DNA of 64,000 bases from Channa striata (lineage: Eukaryota; Chordata; Actinopteri; Anabantiformes; Channidae): the NCBI GenBank assembly GCA_033026295.1, contig CM065186.1:20409172-20473171 (forward strand), given 5' to 3'. Of this stretch, positions 1 to 25,211 are shown piece after piece (within the stretch, counting starts at the first letter, position 1; the number at the start of each line of letters is the position of its first letter). Below the pieces are notes generated by a model. The model saw only the letters and a list, made by a program, of their open reading frames with translations, was not told the origin of the DNA and made no database searches. The translations under genes were made by a program, and so were the position numbers.

Positions 1-1240
1 AGCATTTAGGGGATTGTTGCTCTTTATGTGAATGCTGCTGCTTGTTTTAAAGGGCTAATGAAAAGTAAACTGGAAAACGATTTGGTTGAACGTTATGAGG
101 GCTGTATTGTAAGATGTTCATGCTATGTTGCAAAAATTGTGGTCTTTTCTTTAAACAAAATAAGGAACAATTTCATTTGAGTATGATTTCCAAACATCAT
201 TTCCAGGAGGGCTGTGACTTTGTCGTGGAAAGATGCAGTAAAAACATTTGATATTTCCAATATGCCTAACCTTCATTCATCTAATAAAAGTACATAAAGT
301 CTTCACTAACCATGTATTTTGTTCAAATTTTCAGGCTTGAATGTGATGACTACAGTACAATCAAAAAAGTTAAGAGACGTGCAATTACCTCTGTGTTACA
401 TCTCATTTAATTTAAATTGCACATTTTATTTTATTAAAAATATTAACAGTTAATATTTGCCATACTAGCTAGATACTAAACAACTGCTCAACAGTCCATA
501 GTCATCATTTTCAGATTTTCCAGAGCACACAAACAAGCCTTATTTTACTTCGTCCCAACTGTTTTTAAGTAGATTACAGGCATTACACTCTAAATCTGAC
601 TTATTGAGGGTTTAAAATGAATTTGCAGTAAGTTTCATTCTCTTCAATGGCTGTGGAAATCTGAGTCGAAAAGAAAAAAATGTTTAAACTTTATCTAGAA
701 TTCTGTGATGACTCTGCCAATTCTAATTGATGATGAAGATTACGTACTATTACTAAATGGATATATTATATTATATTATATATATATATATAATATATAT
801 AATTCGTTATAACATAACAAATGTAAAGTGATACATTACTTTCACTTTTCAAGAACTGTTCTCTTTATACAAACGCATTCCTATGGTTTATTTTGTGAAA
901 TAAAAGAAAAACTGTGATGGACTAAGGTAAGAGCACCTAACTGCCTGCCTCAGAATGTCTATTAACTCATTACATAATTGAGTCAGTAGAGCTTATAGGC
1001 AGATCAAGAGTCATCTTTATGTATAGTCGGTCTCTTCAAACCTTGGAAACACCTGTCATGGACAGATGATGTTAAAATTTAGCTCATTTGCTAGTATTGG
1101 CAAGGGTATCTTTTGAAAGAACACAAGCAGCAGCCTATGCTAAAAGCAAACCCTCAACTGCTTGAATAAAAATTCAAATCTTGGCTTATAGTTTAATATC
1201 ACAAACTTGGGCAGCATGGTAGATGAGTAATGAGTGACTG
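1..1240. other. AT-rich non-coding DNA, no gene seen
   Basis: No open frame here resembles a protein. A short AT microsatellite lies at about 765-800. This may be an upstream intron or flank of tdrkh, whose first visible exon starts at 5380, but no 5' exon was found in it. Confidence 0.6.
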
Positions 1241-1254
1241 AAGGCTAGAAAATC

Positions 1255-1515
1255 CTTGGTTCTATTAATCCTGCAAGTGGGGACCTAGAGCTTGCCTGCT
1301 CTTCGCATGCTTGCGTCGGTTTTATCCATGTACTCCTTTTTCATTTCATAAATGTGCATGTTGGGTTAATTAGTGGCTTTGAATTGCCTGTTGGTGTGAA
1401 TGTGAACGTGATTAGTTGTCTCTCTAGGTCTCTGTGTTGGCCCCGCGATAGACTAGCAACCTGTCCGGAGTATACCCCACCTCCTGCCCAATGACAGCTG
1501 GGATTGCAAATTGCC
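1255..1515 (+). repeat. Fish interspersed repeat (tgttggccc...cctgtcc...gacagctggga type)
   Basis: The stretch holds the widespread fish repeat wording 'ggttaatt', 'tgtgaatgtgaacgtgatt', 'tgttggccc', 'gcaacctgtccgg' and 'caatgacagctgggat' in that order. The class is not certain from sequence alone. A degraded copy in the opposite orientation sits at 35370-35520. Confidence 0.6.
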
Positions 1516-1734
1516 TGAGGGGCATTCTAAGAAGAGTTAGATTTAAAAAAAATTAAAATGTCCAGGGAAATTGTGCAAAAAACACGTGTCTTGTCTGGGT
1601 TTAGGTGGAGCATCCTGCTGGGTGCACGGCGTATAATGGATGCAGTGAGGGAAGGCCACAAGAGCACCCTGATCTCCAGCAAAATAGTGGCCCTGGCTGC
1701 AGGGCTCTCAGTTGCTACATTGTCTACCGCTACA

Positions 1735-2280
1735 GAAGAACAAACATCAGGGCTGTTAGTGAGTGAATGAGTCATTGTAAATGCCATTAACTCAGGGACC
1801 CGACATTGAAGTGTCAAAGATAAGAAGAACAAACATCAGTGAAATGTATATCAACACCAGTTGTCCTGACATGTTAGTGAGTGAATGAGTTTTTTCCGAC
1901 GCGTTTTGAACCATGCGGCTTTAACAGAGATGCGGCTTTTCTATCTTTTGAGTTATTTGTGTTTATTTTCCAAAAAGACCTTTTTATTTTTAGCGCATGC
2001 AACCCAAGACGCACAACAGCAAAATACGGTAATATTTTTACACCTCACCCCTAAATGCCATTAACAGGTCAGGGACCCGACATTGAAGTGTCAAAGATGA
2101 CACTCCTGTGGAAAGAAAAAGTCTTTGGTGTTCAGTGGTTTCATAAGAAACATATCCAGATACCATGACTTTTCTGTTTTGTGTGATCAGCACTTTTACT
2201 GCCGTGTTACAGGCACCATTTTCAGGAAATGGTGAGTTCATCAACACCAGTTCAAAAGTTAAAGTGCTGCACAATATGCT
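1735..2280 (+). repeat. Mosaic of reiterated modules with a truncated copy of the 18 kb TIR element
   Basis: Parts of the inverted-repeat element at 18019-19007 recur here in the same order: the segment around 'ccatgcggcttt' (near 1910), the one around 'aacccaagacgcacaac' (near 2000) and the one around 'tgccgtgttacaggcacc' (near 2200). The intervening parts are deleted. Local modules are also repeated within the stretch: 'gacccgacattgaagtgtca' at about 1798 and 2074, and 'ttagtgagtgaatgagt' at about 1756 and 1874. Neither terminal inverted repeat is evident, so this is a rearranged fragment. Confidence 0.7.
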
Positions 2281-2572
2281 TATTTGACATACTTCTTTTC
2301 CTTTCGGCTGTTTCCGTTTAATCTAACCCTGTCTCTGGACATGTCCACCTCAATCCGGCCTCTCTGACTTTATATCCGAAACATCTAAAATGAGTTGTCA
2401 CTCATTCCTGCTTCTATCAACCCGTGTCAGGACCAGCTGCCTCTCCCCTCTTCATCGTCCTCAACACCCTCCTCAGTTCACTCTTATTAATTCTTCCTAC
2501 TTCCTGCTACACACCAGTCACTTTTTATACTCAATGTTCTCTTTCATTTACCTCATTCATCAACTACTCAAA

Positions 2573-2584
2573 GTAATAATAATA

Positions 2585-2679
<95 letters not shown>
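2573..2679. repeat. Trinucleotide microsatellite (ATG/ATA)n
   Basis: Uninterrupted runs of aat, atg and mixed ata/atg triplets make up about 105 bp. The apparent poly-Met/poly-Ile reading frame across it is a by-product of the repeat. Confidence 0.95.
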
Positions 2680-2928
2680 ACATTTTATGTACTCTGTCCA
2701 TCTTTCAGTCACACTCCGGACATCTGTCAATACATTTCCATCCCTATTTTTAATTAATTAACTCGCTGCTTGTCCTTGCCATCTCTGTCTCTCTGACTCA
2801 CCAACCTGTACAAATCCACATGTCCCCCTCAGTGTCCCACCTAGCATATGCACCTCATATGCTCTTTGTCTCTACCTTCACCTTACGCTGCATCTTCCTG
2901 TATTAGTTGTGTGCGATAACATTTTAGT

Positions 2929-3600
2929 TCAGAAACAGTAGAATAGTAACAAAACATTTTTTCTCCATAGATTATGAAGTCTGGATTTTTTAATAAACAA
3001 AATGCACAAAATTATGACTTCAGAACAAACTGTATCGTACAACCTTTTATAGCCGGAGGGTGATTTCTGAGTATACACTTTGTTCCACCACCAAGTCTCC
3101 TTACCCACTTTCCTCTTTTCTAATGACTCACAAGGTCTCCTCCTACCTGTCTCCCTGATCAAATTAGCTGTACAGTAGTTGTGCATTCATCCCCTGACCA
3201 CCCTGCCTCAACTCCTCCCTGAAAACTACACCACACTCTTCCTTTGTCAAGTTCCACCACTTCATCCTCTGCTCTGCCTTCATCTTTCCCACCCCCAGAG
3301 TCATTTTACACTCCACCATCCTTTGTTGTCTGTGTACACTCTCCCCTACCACTACTTTGCGGATCTCTCTTAGATTACAACGTCATCACAAGGTGTAGTC
3401 CACCTGAGTGGTTCTACCTCCGCTCTTATATCATCCATAAGAGCGGAGCTATGTTCCTGCCACTTGTGGAAGAAAGTTTTTCACTACAGCCAATTCTGTC
3501 CTTTTTGCAAAGTCTACCACCATCTGTCCTTCTCAACCCCCTCTTTTTCCTTCACTAACATTTGGAATCTGCACCGATCACCACCTCTCAACCTCGGGGT
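2929..3600 (-). mobile_element. RTE-clade LINE fragment, endonuclease to linker region
   Basis: Read on the - strand with several frameshifts, the region gives pieces typical of fish RTE elements in the right order: SGGRTTQVDYTL (about 3380-3420), VVVGESVHRQQRMVECKMTL (about 3290-3360), MKWWNLTKEECGVVFREELR (about 3200-3270) and KETWWWN (about 3095-3115). These belong to the end of the endonuclease and the linker before the reverse transcriptase. There are stops and frame changes throughout, so this is a dead copy. A 3' fragment of the same clade lies at 59190-59760. The T/C-rich sequence at 2290-2900 may be part of the same insertion, but I could not read protein from it. Confidence 0.8.
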
Positions 3601-4689
3601 GTTCTGCATCACTTTGTTTAACTCACTTCAGAATTTCAGCTTATTGGGCAATATAATGAACATATTAATTACCAATTCATGTTTATAGACATAAAATTTA
3701 ATGTTACTGTTTGCAGTTTCCTGTTTTTTTTTTTTTAATAAATTGGTTATGAAATGTGAACGGATGTTCCTCAAACTCACAAATATCAACACAATATTTC
3801 TAAAACACAGCCATGATCTTTCATGTCTTTACTAACAACCATAAAACAAAGTAATGTTGGGAAAACTTGTTGAAACACAAAGCTTCTGTTGTCAACATCA
3901 ACTGAAAGCCTGGCGAAAAAAGCACAAGCATGGTTTCAAAGTAGTTTGACAAGCTGCTAACACCATTACTAACATCTCCTTTTGTTTGTATGAGGTTGCA
4001 GCTCACCTATGCATTACCCGTCATATTTCAGCAGGTTGCAAATAAATCCTACACAAGTAGAATTGTCAAGGTTTTGTCTTGCATTTAGAAAAAAACCAAA
4101 GACAGAGGTCATCTTACAAAATGCTACTATTACTGTGAGGAACTTCATGTTTGGAATCACATGAAGTAATTATTCATTATATGCAAAATACAAAAGGTGA
4201 TTTATGAAGTGGAATTTATACTATTGCTGTTTTACTCCTACTATTGATTTAACATTAAACTTTATTATTTCCCGAGATAAATTACCTTTTACAGCTGTTC
4301 TCTGTTCTTAAGAGAAGGATCACAAATCACTCGGATGATGATTTTAAAGTTGGGTGTGAGGATGAATGATGGCAACAGTTAACAGTGGTTTATTAGAGAG
4401 AGATTTTGATTTTTTGCTGAAAAGAAAAATAATAGCATGGCTTGCAATTGTCTGGTTTTCTGCTTAAATACGATCTAATGTTTACCGAAAGAATTATCAA
4501 CAATATTTTCAAAACACCAACAGCCATGATATGTGTCTTTTATTGAAATGACCTGAATTTAATTATTTATTATTTTATTATTTATTAAATGAATGTTTTG
4601 TGGCCAGATGTAACAATGGTTGTATTCTATATAATACACAGTACTCTATATAGTGTAAAATGATTGTTGTTATTTATTTTGGTAAACAT
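3601..4689. other. AT-rich non-coding DNA, no gene seen
   Basis: No coding signal was found. A diverged duplicate of about 50 bp (around 'cagccatgat') occurs at about 3786-3833 and 4494-4545. The function is unknown. Confidence 0.5.
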
Positions 4690-4870
4690 CAGATCAAAGT
4701 ACAGAATTGCTTCGGAGTCACAAAATATGTCTTTTTATGTGGCCAAGTCAGAGTCCAGAACTCAACCCAATAGAGATGCTGTGGAATGATCTTGAGATTT
4801 ATTCACATATTGAGAATATGGCTGAATTGAAGCAGTTCTTTAAGAAAGAGGAAAGATTCATCATAAGGTT
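4690..4870 (+). mobile_element. Tc1/mariner transposase C-terminal relic
   Basis: The frame starting at 4707 carries WPSQSPELNPIEMLWNDLE, the signature around the third catalytic acidic residue of Tc1-like transposases (normally WPxQSPDLNPIExLW). Homology is lost within about 50 codons and no terminal inverted repeats were seen, so it is a decayed fragment. Confidence 0.8.
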
Positions 4871-5379
4871 TGACCAGGTCTATTTTACAGCTACAAGAAG
4901 TACAAGCTTAAGATTGGCCAAAGGTGGGTACACAGTTCTCACAAGAGGGCTCTGGGATAGGACCCCAAAGTCTGAAGTCAGAGAATCTGTGCACACTATA
5001 GTATGACAGCCATTTGCCTTATTACAGTCTTCCAAATGGTTTTGAAACAGTTATTTTAATGTAACGTTGGTACATATTAGGACTTTAAGAATCAGTGCTT
5101 ATGCAGTTTTGATCAGTGCAAGTTACTCAGAAAGCGTAATTAATTACTTTTTACTTATACTTTACAAAGTAATACTTTTACCTTTCTTATTATTATATAT
5201 ATATTACTCAGTTGTTTATAGATGCATGTAATGATTTAAAAAATTATTCCATTATCAAAATAGATGCTCAGTAATTTTCTGTTAAACAAAGCGATTAATC
5301 AATTAGTCAGTCAAAATTGTTTTGTGTAAAATAATTCTTTTCGTTCAGCCTAAGTCTTCCATTGCTCTTTCTATTCCAG

Positions 5380-8300
5380 GTGACCCAGAAATCTGGAGCT
5401 CATGTGGGGGTTTTGCCAGATTCAGGAGAACCAGGATCTAAGGCAGCTGTATGCTTTTTGCTTCGGGGCTCTAAGGAGCAAGTCTTGCTGGCTCGCTGCA
5501 TTTTGGATAACCTAGTCACAGAGTCTGAACCAGTCACTGTGGATTTAGAGGTTCCTAAAATGGCCTTTGGGCGCATCATAGGTATGTGCCAAATTTTGAT
5601 TGCAATAATAGTGATCTTATTTTTTTGCATCACATCACATTAGTTTCAATTCAAGTCGATTCAACTTTATTTATATAGCTCCAATTCACATCAAAGTCAT
5701 CTCAAGGCACTTTACATAATAAAGTCAAGACTGCAAAGAGATTTAGAGAAACCCAACAAATCCTCTTCCAAGCTCTAGGCAGCAGGACTAAAACCAACTA
5801 TAAGCTTTATCGAAGAGGAAAGTTTCAATCTTAAAAGTAGAGAGGGTGTCTGCTTCCCGAATCTGGACTGGGAGCTAATTCCACAGGAGAGGAGCTTGAT
5901 AGTGAAAGGCTCTGCCTCCCATTCTGGGAACCACAAGTAGACCTGCATTCTGAGACCGACGTGGTTTATTAGGACAATATGGTATTTGGAGATCTTTTAG
6001 ATATGCTGGAGCTTGACCGTTTAGAGCTTTATAGGTAAGAAGAAGGGTTTTAAATTCTATTCTACGTTTAATGGGAAGCCAATGAAGAGAAGCTAATGAA
6101 GGTGAAATATGATGTCTCTTACTTGAAGCATTTTTAGACAAAAACTAACATTTTGTGTGCTGATTAATACTCAGTTATTACTCAGTGATTTCTAAATAAA
6201 TCACATCCTCAACTTCGCAATGAGTACAGAAAACTCCATTGCCTTCACATACTTTTTCTGGTCATTATAATTTTTGCTTTCTACTTTTTTGAAAGTGAGT
6301 TCAGTAGCCAACGCCCCAGCAGACCTCCCTGCTGGGGTACGCAAAAAGTTCATCAGGTCCATTTTATTGTTGAAATCCATGTTTACCTTTTGGAAACACT
6401 GTGATTTTATTGTACAACACGCAAATGTACTTTCTGATCCCGGATTGTTTCTTCATTTTCAGCTAATTGAGTTTTGTTAAATGCGATACTGGCCTCTTGT
6501 GCACTTGCACTTAAATACAAAAGGAACGCGTGCAAACATTTCTAAGCGTCGGTCCACATCGACGTTTTACCTGTGTCAACGGGGAAGTGTAAATTAGACT
6601 TTAGTCAAAAGGTACATTTAGCCCCACTTACTGTTAGCCCCACCAAAGTGTACTTCTGTCTGTGTGGCCGGGTGTGTGCTTGTGTGTGCTGCAGGCCGCG
6701 GTGGAGAGACTATGAAACTAATCACCAGGACCACAGGGGCTAAAGTATCTTGTTCCAAAGAGAAGACACATGGTCCGGGTGCAAAGGGTAATGTTACAAT
6801 AACAGGGACCAAAGAGGAGGTGAAACAGGCCAAGGTGAGCAGGATTTCTGTGGTCAATCCTCGTACTTAGGAATGCTGTTTATAAGATATGACACTCGTG
6901 ATGTGTTTGCAGGAGCTGATTCTAGAAAAAGTCAAGGAGGACACGATGGTCAGGACAAAGATCTTCCAGTTATCAGCTTTGCGGCAGAAACGTGGTCATA
7001 TTGCGGTCAATCCGAGGCCAGGCTGTGGTGAAACTGATGAACCTCTGGGATTAAACAACAATGGTCCCTACCCCCAGACAGAGAAAAATGAGCTTGTTTA
7101 TGATAATGTAACTACAGAAGAATCAGAAAATATTTCAAATATGATGGAAGAACAGAAGGTTAACACCGATACGGAGGATGAGGAGATGAATATCTCCATA
7201 GAGTCTCTGTCTGAAATTTCCAAGTTTGAAAGTGAGTTTACTGTTTCTCTTATAATGGTCCCACTGAAGTACATTCTTTGAGTCTTTGAGCGTTATTTTC
7301 TTTTTCTGTTGCTTAGTTCCTAGCCCGGACCTCAGCTTCCAGCCTGATGAACATCTAGAAGTTTATGTTTCTGCATCGGAAAATCCAAATCACTTCTGGA
7401 TCCAGATCCTGGGGGTTCGTTCCCTCCAGCTGGACAAACTGATAGAGGAGATGAACCGCTTCTACACAAGTGGCAGCCCTACAGTAACAACATGCCCTGC
7501 TTTCTCTTTATACTTAATATTTTTATTGACACAGATTAAAAGAAAAAAATAAATAACTAGAAAGAAATGGCGTATAGCACCCACTTTGTAGCCATTCCTG
7601 TTGTTCTGTTCTCGAGGAGCACAGGGTGGAGACCATTGTGGTAGGGGACATTGTTGCAGCTCCATACCGAGACCACGGCACGTGGAACAGGGCTAGAGTG
7701 CTGGGAGTCCTTGGCTGTGGATTGGTGGACCTTTACTATGTTGACTTTGGGGACAATGGGGAATTACCCAGGGACAGCCTCTGCCGTATGAGGTCAGATA
7801 CAAATAAATCTATACACTAATGCATCCACTTGTATTGATTTAATTTAAATTTTAATTTTAATTTTTATTTTTATTTTTATTTTTATTTTGTTTGCTCTGC
7901 TCTGAATCAGGGGAACAGTTTGTGAGTTAGTTTTCCCCCCTTGGTTCTATTCATTCATATGGAGAAAAGCTTAGATTTTGTTAGCTTAAACAAAATTGCA
8001 TCAGAGGAAATAGTCTAGTCTCGACATTGTTATGTAAAGTGCCTTGAGGTGAATTGGCACTATATAGACAAAGTTGAACTGAATTAAATCACACAAATTG
8101 TTAGTTTGATCATTGGTTGAATGGATCTATGGCTGTTGGTAGGTCCTGTTTGTTTCTGAGAATATTCCAAACAAGACAGTTGTTTAGTTAAAACCTGCTG
8201 TTTTGTGCCAGATTGAACAGTCGCATCTACATCTGGATGCGATAGCCGGGTTATAACTGTGCAAATGAAACCAAATAGAAAAAAGAACCAGAGTTACATT

Positions 8301-10593
8301 CAACCAGTTTTAATTTGTTGCATCCTTTATAATGGCAGAGATACGTTATTAGCTTGTGCTTCTGCTTCATTAATTTGCAGGAGTGATTTCCTCAGTCTAC
8401 CATTTCAAGCTATTGAGTGCAGCTTAGCAGGAGTGAGACCAAAAGGTAAAATCTGCATCTTTACACCTTTATCACACACAAGTTAACAACAAACTTAAAG
8501 TTAAAAAATGTTTTTTCATTAGACAGTTCTTTTTGTCCTCAAACTATAAGGTCTCTCTTCTTCAGGAGAGGTGTGGACTGAGGCAGCCCTTGATGAGTTT
8601 GAGCAGCTGACACACTGTGCCTCCTGGAGACCCCTACAGGCTAAACTATGCAGCTACTTTCACTCTGACACCTCCTCCTGGCCCAGTGTCAAGCTGTATG
8701 ACAACAGTGAGGGCAAGGTCAGAAAAGGCTATATTTTTTTATGTATCTGGTTTTGTCTCCTTGTACACATCAAGTTTTAAAAAATGTGGGTCCTAGACTG
8801 TAGATATTGGTGAGGAGCTTGTACGACACGGCCATGCTATCAACTTCCACGAAGTGGAGAACGGAAGGACTGAGGCTGACAGTCTTGGCTGTCTGCAGAG
8901 GATGCTGGTGAGTCACTGAACAAACATAATTCTTAATAGCCTCCATGCTGGTATTAATAATAAAATAATATTTGGTGATGTTTTGAATCAGCTAATGGAT
9001 TATTAGAATGAGAGGGGAAGATTCAAAGTAAGAAAGAGAAAGTTGATGCAAAGCAGATCATACAATTAGCAAAACTGCATTTAATTTCCTTATCTGAGGT
9101 GGCCAAAACTTTAGAACCAACTCTTCTTATATTGCACTCCACTATAATAAACAGATAGTAAAACTATCAACTTTCCACCTAAAAACTGAGAAATTATAAC
9201 CTCTATACATAGAATTCATGGCAGAGACACTGTATTGGATTGCATAAGGTTGATCAGTGTATGTGACGTCAAAACAGTGTATTTGACACAGGTGTCAATA
9301 TCGTTGTAATTGTTCACTGAAGAATATGAAAATATCCCCTTGTTCTCTGCAACACTGACATGTTTTTTCTTTTGTGTTTTAGGATGATGTCATAGGAGCG
9401 TCATCAGAGCTGAGTCTCTCCTGCATCAGCTTATCAGGTGAGAGCAATGACATTGGTCATTGACTGATGCCAACAAAGTCTAATTCAGTTTTCTGGTGAA
9501 TCTACTGTATCCCAGAGTAAAACACAGTCTCTTCTATCTTTACTTACAACTTTGCTGAGTCATCATTCACACTAACCCAGAAAAGAAAGGGTAACTTGGA
9601 TTGAGCTGGGGTTATCTAGACTTGTATCCTTGACAAGTTGCCATGACTCATTGTCCAGTAACCTCTAACTATGCCAGCAGGCAAAGTGTTAAATAAAACT
9701 AGAAAAGGAAACACCTTAAATGGGCATGGTGTGACATCCAGTACAAGTCATCAGCTAATTACAGAATTGGATTCAGTGTGCCTGTAAGACCAATGGAAAG
9801 TGCCCAGCAGGCATTCTTGCAAAATTTTAAACTACCTCAACTCAGCCTCCACCATCTTTCATGAACAAGAGCGCATGATACTTACACTCTTCACTTGGGG
9901 CAGCAGCTCATTCCCAAAGTAAAGGAAGCAGTTTAATGTTTTCTGCATCAGACTTGGAGATGCTGACTCACTCCATTTGCTTTACACTTGGCTGTGCACT
10001 GCCCTAGTCAGCATGCATCAAAGCGGTGCTGTGATGGCGCCAGCAGAACATCATCAGCACAAATCGAACATAAAACAATTGCAAAATGACTAAATGTAAA
10101 TTTAATTAATTCTGATGTCTCCAAATCGGACACTCTCTACTCCCTGACTATACACCTTAAGATTTTGTCTAAAAGATTTGAAAAACAAAACAAGTTTGAT
10201 ATCTTGTCAAGCATTTCTCCAATAACTTAACATATCAGGAGGCACAGAGTATCACCTTTACACACATGGACTGACTTTCAATTCAAGCAAATGTGTGTTA
10301 ATTTGTTAATAAATGTCATACATTTTTAATAATGGTTTTAATAAATCACTTGGAGGATACAGATGATTTTCACAAACTGAATTTTACAGAGTATTTACAT
10401 AGTACACACTTAGTAGTGTAGGGTTACTAAAATAAGTCAAAAAATATACATCAAAAACAAATGTCCTCATGTTTTTGTTTTAGGGCCCATATCTCAATCA
10501 GATTTCATTCAGTCTCAAGCTTCTCATCAAACTGTAGCAGCTGATGAATGTAGTTGGACTAACAACAAAAGAGCCAGAAAAGCAAAGCTATAA
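5380..10593 (+). CDS. tdrkh: Tudor and KH domain-containing protein (partial, N terminus missing)
   Basis: Ten exons join in frame: 5380-5581, 6695-6834, 6913-7231, 7317-7483, 7617-7792, 8381-8445, 8566-8717, 8797-8907, 9383-9437 and 10484-10593 (stop taa), giving 498 codons plus stop. Acceptor and donor phases match at every junction. In order the product has the end of a first KH domain, a complete second KH domain (GRIIGRGGETM with its GXXG loop across the first junction), an acidic linker, and an extended Tudor domain (NPNHFWIQIL; VGDIVAAP...DLYYVDFGDNGELP; SDFLSLPFQAIECSLA). The known family protein is about 560 aa, anchors to mitochondria through an N-terminal membrane segment and binds methyl-arginine in PIWI proteins during piRNA 3' trimming. 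That anchor and the start of KH1 were not found upstream and are outside the window or unseen. Donors after 7792 and 8717 are weak (gtcaga). Product assignment is strong; exon ends are read by eye. Confidence 0.93.
5645..6145 (-). mobile_element. L2-like LINE 3' fragment in a tdrkh intron
   Basis: The - strand frame 6141-5875 reads the C-terminal region of an L2/CR1-type ORF2 (HHISPSLASLHWLPIKRRIE, then FKTLLLTYKALNGQAP). It is followed toward lower coordinates by the characteristic 3' end 'aaagtgccttgag...ataaagttgaatcg'. The fragment is truncated and carries breaks. It sits in the intron after the exon ending at 5581, antisense to tdrkh. Confidence 0.88.
8030..8095 (+). mobile_element. L2-like LINE 3' tail fragment
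   Basis: It contains only the terminal 'aaagtgccttgaggtgaatt' and 'gcactatatagacaaagttg' sequence shared with the other L2-like tails in this window (5645, 20070, 47930, 54030). It lies in the tdrkh intron after the exon ending at 7792. Confidence 0.75.
9095..9255. repeat. Diverged interspersed repeat, shared with 31270-31440
   Basis: The order 'ggtggccaaaact', 'tatattgcactccac' and 'aattcatggcagag' recurs in the nme intron as 'gtggcccaaacat', 'tataatgcactcca' and 'aattcatggtagag'. No coding capacity and no clear ends are visible. It is probably an old SINE or MITE family. Confidence 0.6.
9438..10483. other. Last tdrkh intron, no feature recognised
   Basis: This intron of about 1 kb has a moderately GC-balanced stretch at 9730-10060 that reads like old insertion DNA, but I could not assign it to a family. 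No open frame of note was found. Confidence 0.5.
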
Positions 10594-11542
10594 TGAGTGT
10601 CACTATTCAATCACTAGGTAAACAACAACATAACTCGAAATGAATGCTAATGCTTGTCTATATCTGTTAAACTTGCAAACCCACAGCATATAGTATCTAG
10701 TATAGTAAAATTTTGCTCAATCCCAAAGGTAATTAAATTGAATTTCCTGTCCCATTGTTATTTTGACAGTATCACAGGGACTTTGTATTAGAAATCTTCA
10801 AGAAAATTATGATATGCTGTCAACCCCCTGCACTATGGCGAGTAAGTGCAGGAGGTAAGACCCTGGTATTCAAGTTGTTAGTGTAATGATTACCTAATCA
10901 CATGTTTTTATTTTATACCACAGAAGTTGCTTCTATCTCAGGAAGTGCTGATGATGTCAGAGAGGATAAGCTACTTTGAGACCAAAGACACACAATTTGA
11001 GGGTATTGTTTTGTGTCTTAGTGGCTGAATTAAGTTTAACATTATGTCATTAAAATGATGACTTTGATTATCATTTTATCTTCCAGCACTGATCGTCCAC
11101 TCTTCAGCATTAGTTGAGATGAAAATGTTCCAATTTCTGACCCAAACTCGGCTCCTCTTCATGAAGCCTCATACCTACTTGAAAAGCGTGCAAGTTTTGC
11201 CAACCACATTAATTTAATAGTTCTTGTTCAGTAAACCATTCTTTATGTTTTCCTTTTCTGGTGTTCTGTCCTAATGCAGCTTTGCCTAAATGTGTTGTCA
11301 CTATATATCGTGTTTATAAAAATGTAGACAGGAACAAAACACACTCAGTGAAACTATGCTGTGGCCTGTATGTTTATTAATACTTAATGCTCTTTTACAG
11401 TGGGCTTTACAAGCAATTATATTTGGAGATGAAAATGTCTACTATTATTGAATACTATCAGATTGTGCTTGGTATAAACGTGTGTCATCTACTGTATCGT
11501 TGGCTAAGGACAGAAGAACGTGTTCAGATTGCACTATATTAA

Positions 11543-11548
11543 AATAAA
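11543..11548 (+). terminator. Candidate tdrkh poly(A) signal
   Basis: A canonical AATAAA lies 950 bases after the tdrkh stop, followed by a T-rich stretch. It is the best poly(A) signal before the mbtd1 promoter. The intervening 10594-11540 would then be 3' UTR. Confidence 0.6.
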
Positions 11549-11689
11549 GTTTTTATTTTGAAATGATTTTGGTGTAATAGTAAATGATCTGCGCTTTACA
11601 TCGCTTCTTATTCACCCATTCGCTCTCACAATGACACGCCGATGGAACAGCTGCTTTGCCGCCAGGAATAAGTAAACGGAGCGTGTCTG

Positions 11690-12175
11690 GCTCATGTGAC
11701 CGGAGCAGCCGGATAGGTGGACGGCCGCTCCACTTCCTGCGCCACCGTCGTCCAGTCCCGTGTGTCTTTAAAAGAGTCACGAACTGCTGTTGCTTAGCAC
11801 CAGCTGAACTGCGTTGATAGTTGAGGTGAAACAAAATTGGGACTTATTACATCTACTTAAAGTGGTGTTAGTTTAACACGGAATGTGACATTGAGGTGTT
11901 TCATGAATCGCTCGGTATTCTCCCCGAACGAAGACGTCCGACCATTTCCTGTTTGCAGCGCCGTGTTTTGTTTCTTCATCGGTCGCTGACCTCCATTCCA
12001 GCTTCGACCAATCACAGGGAAGTAGGTTACGCTCGCACATGCGCAGATCTGGCGGAGTAATTTGTTGATACCCTGCTAAGTAGTATCATTTAGACTTTGA
12101 TATCCCAAAGCTAAATTAATTTCTGTTTGCGTTGGTTGGCACAGTTAACGGGAACGTTATCTATATGACGGGCTG
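11690..12175 (+). promoter_or_regulatory. mbtd1 promoter / CpG-rich 5' region
   Basis: GC content and CpG density rise sharply between the tdrkh 3' end and the mbtd1 start. Visible motifs are a CCAAT box at 12008-12012 and an NRF1-like catgcgca at 12038-12045, with an ETS-like 'atttcctg' near 11945. No TATA box is evident, which fits a housekeeping chromatin gene. The start site was not located exactly. Confidence 0.65.

Positions 12176-25211
<13,036 letters not shown>

Noticed and set aside
2390..2761. 123-codon + strand frame with poly-Met/poly-Ile
   Set aside because: It is produced by the atg/ata microsatellite and has no homology on either side.
11553..11834. 93-codon - strand frame in the mbtd1 promoter region
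   Set aside because: No family resemblance; CpG-rich promoter DNA commonly lacks stops.
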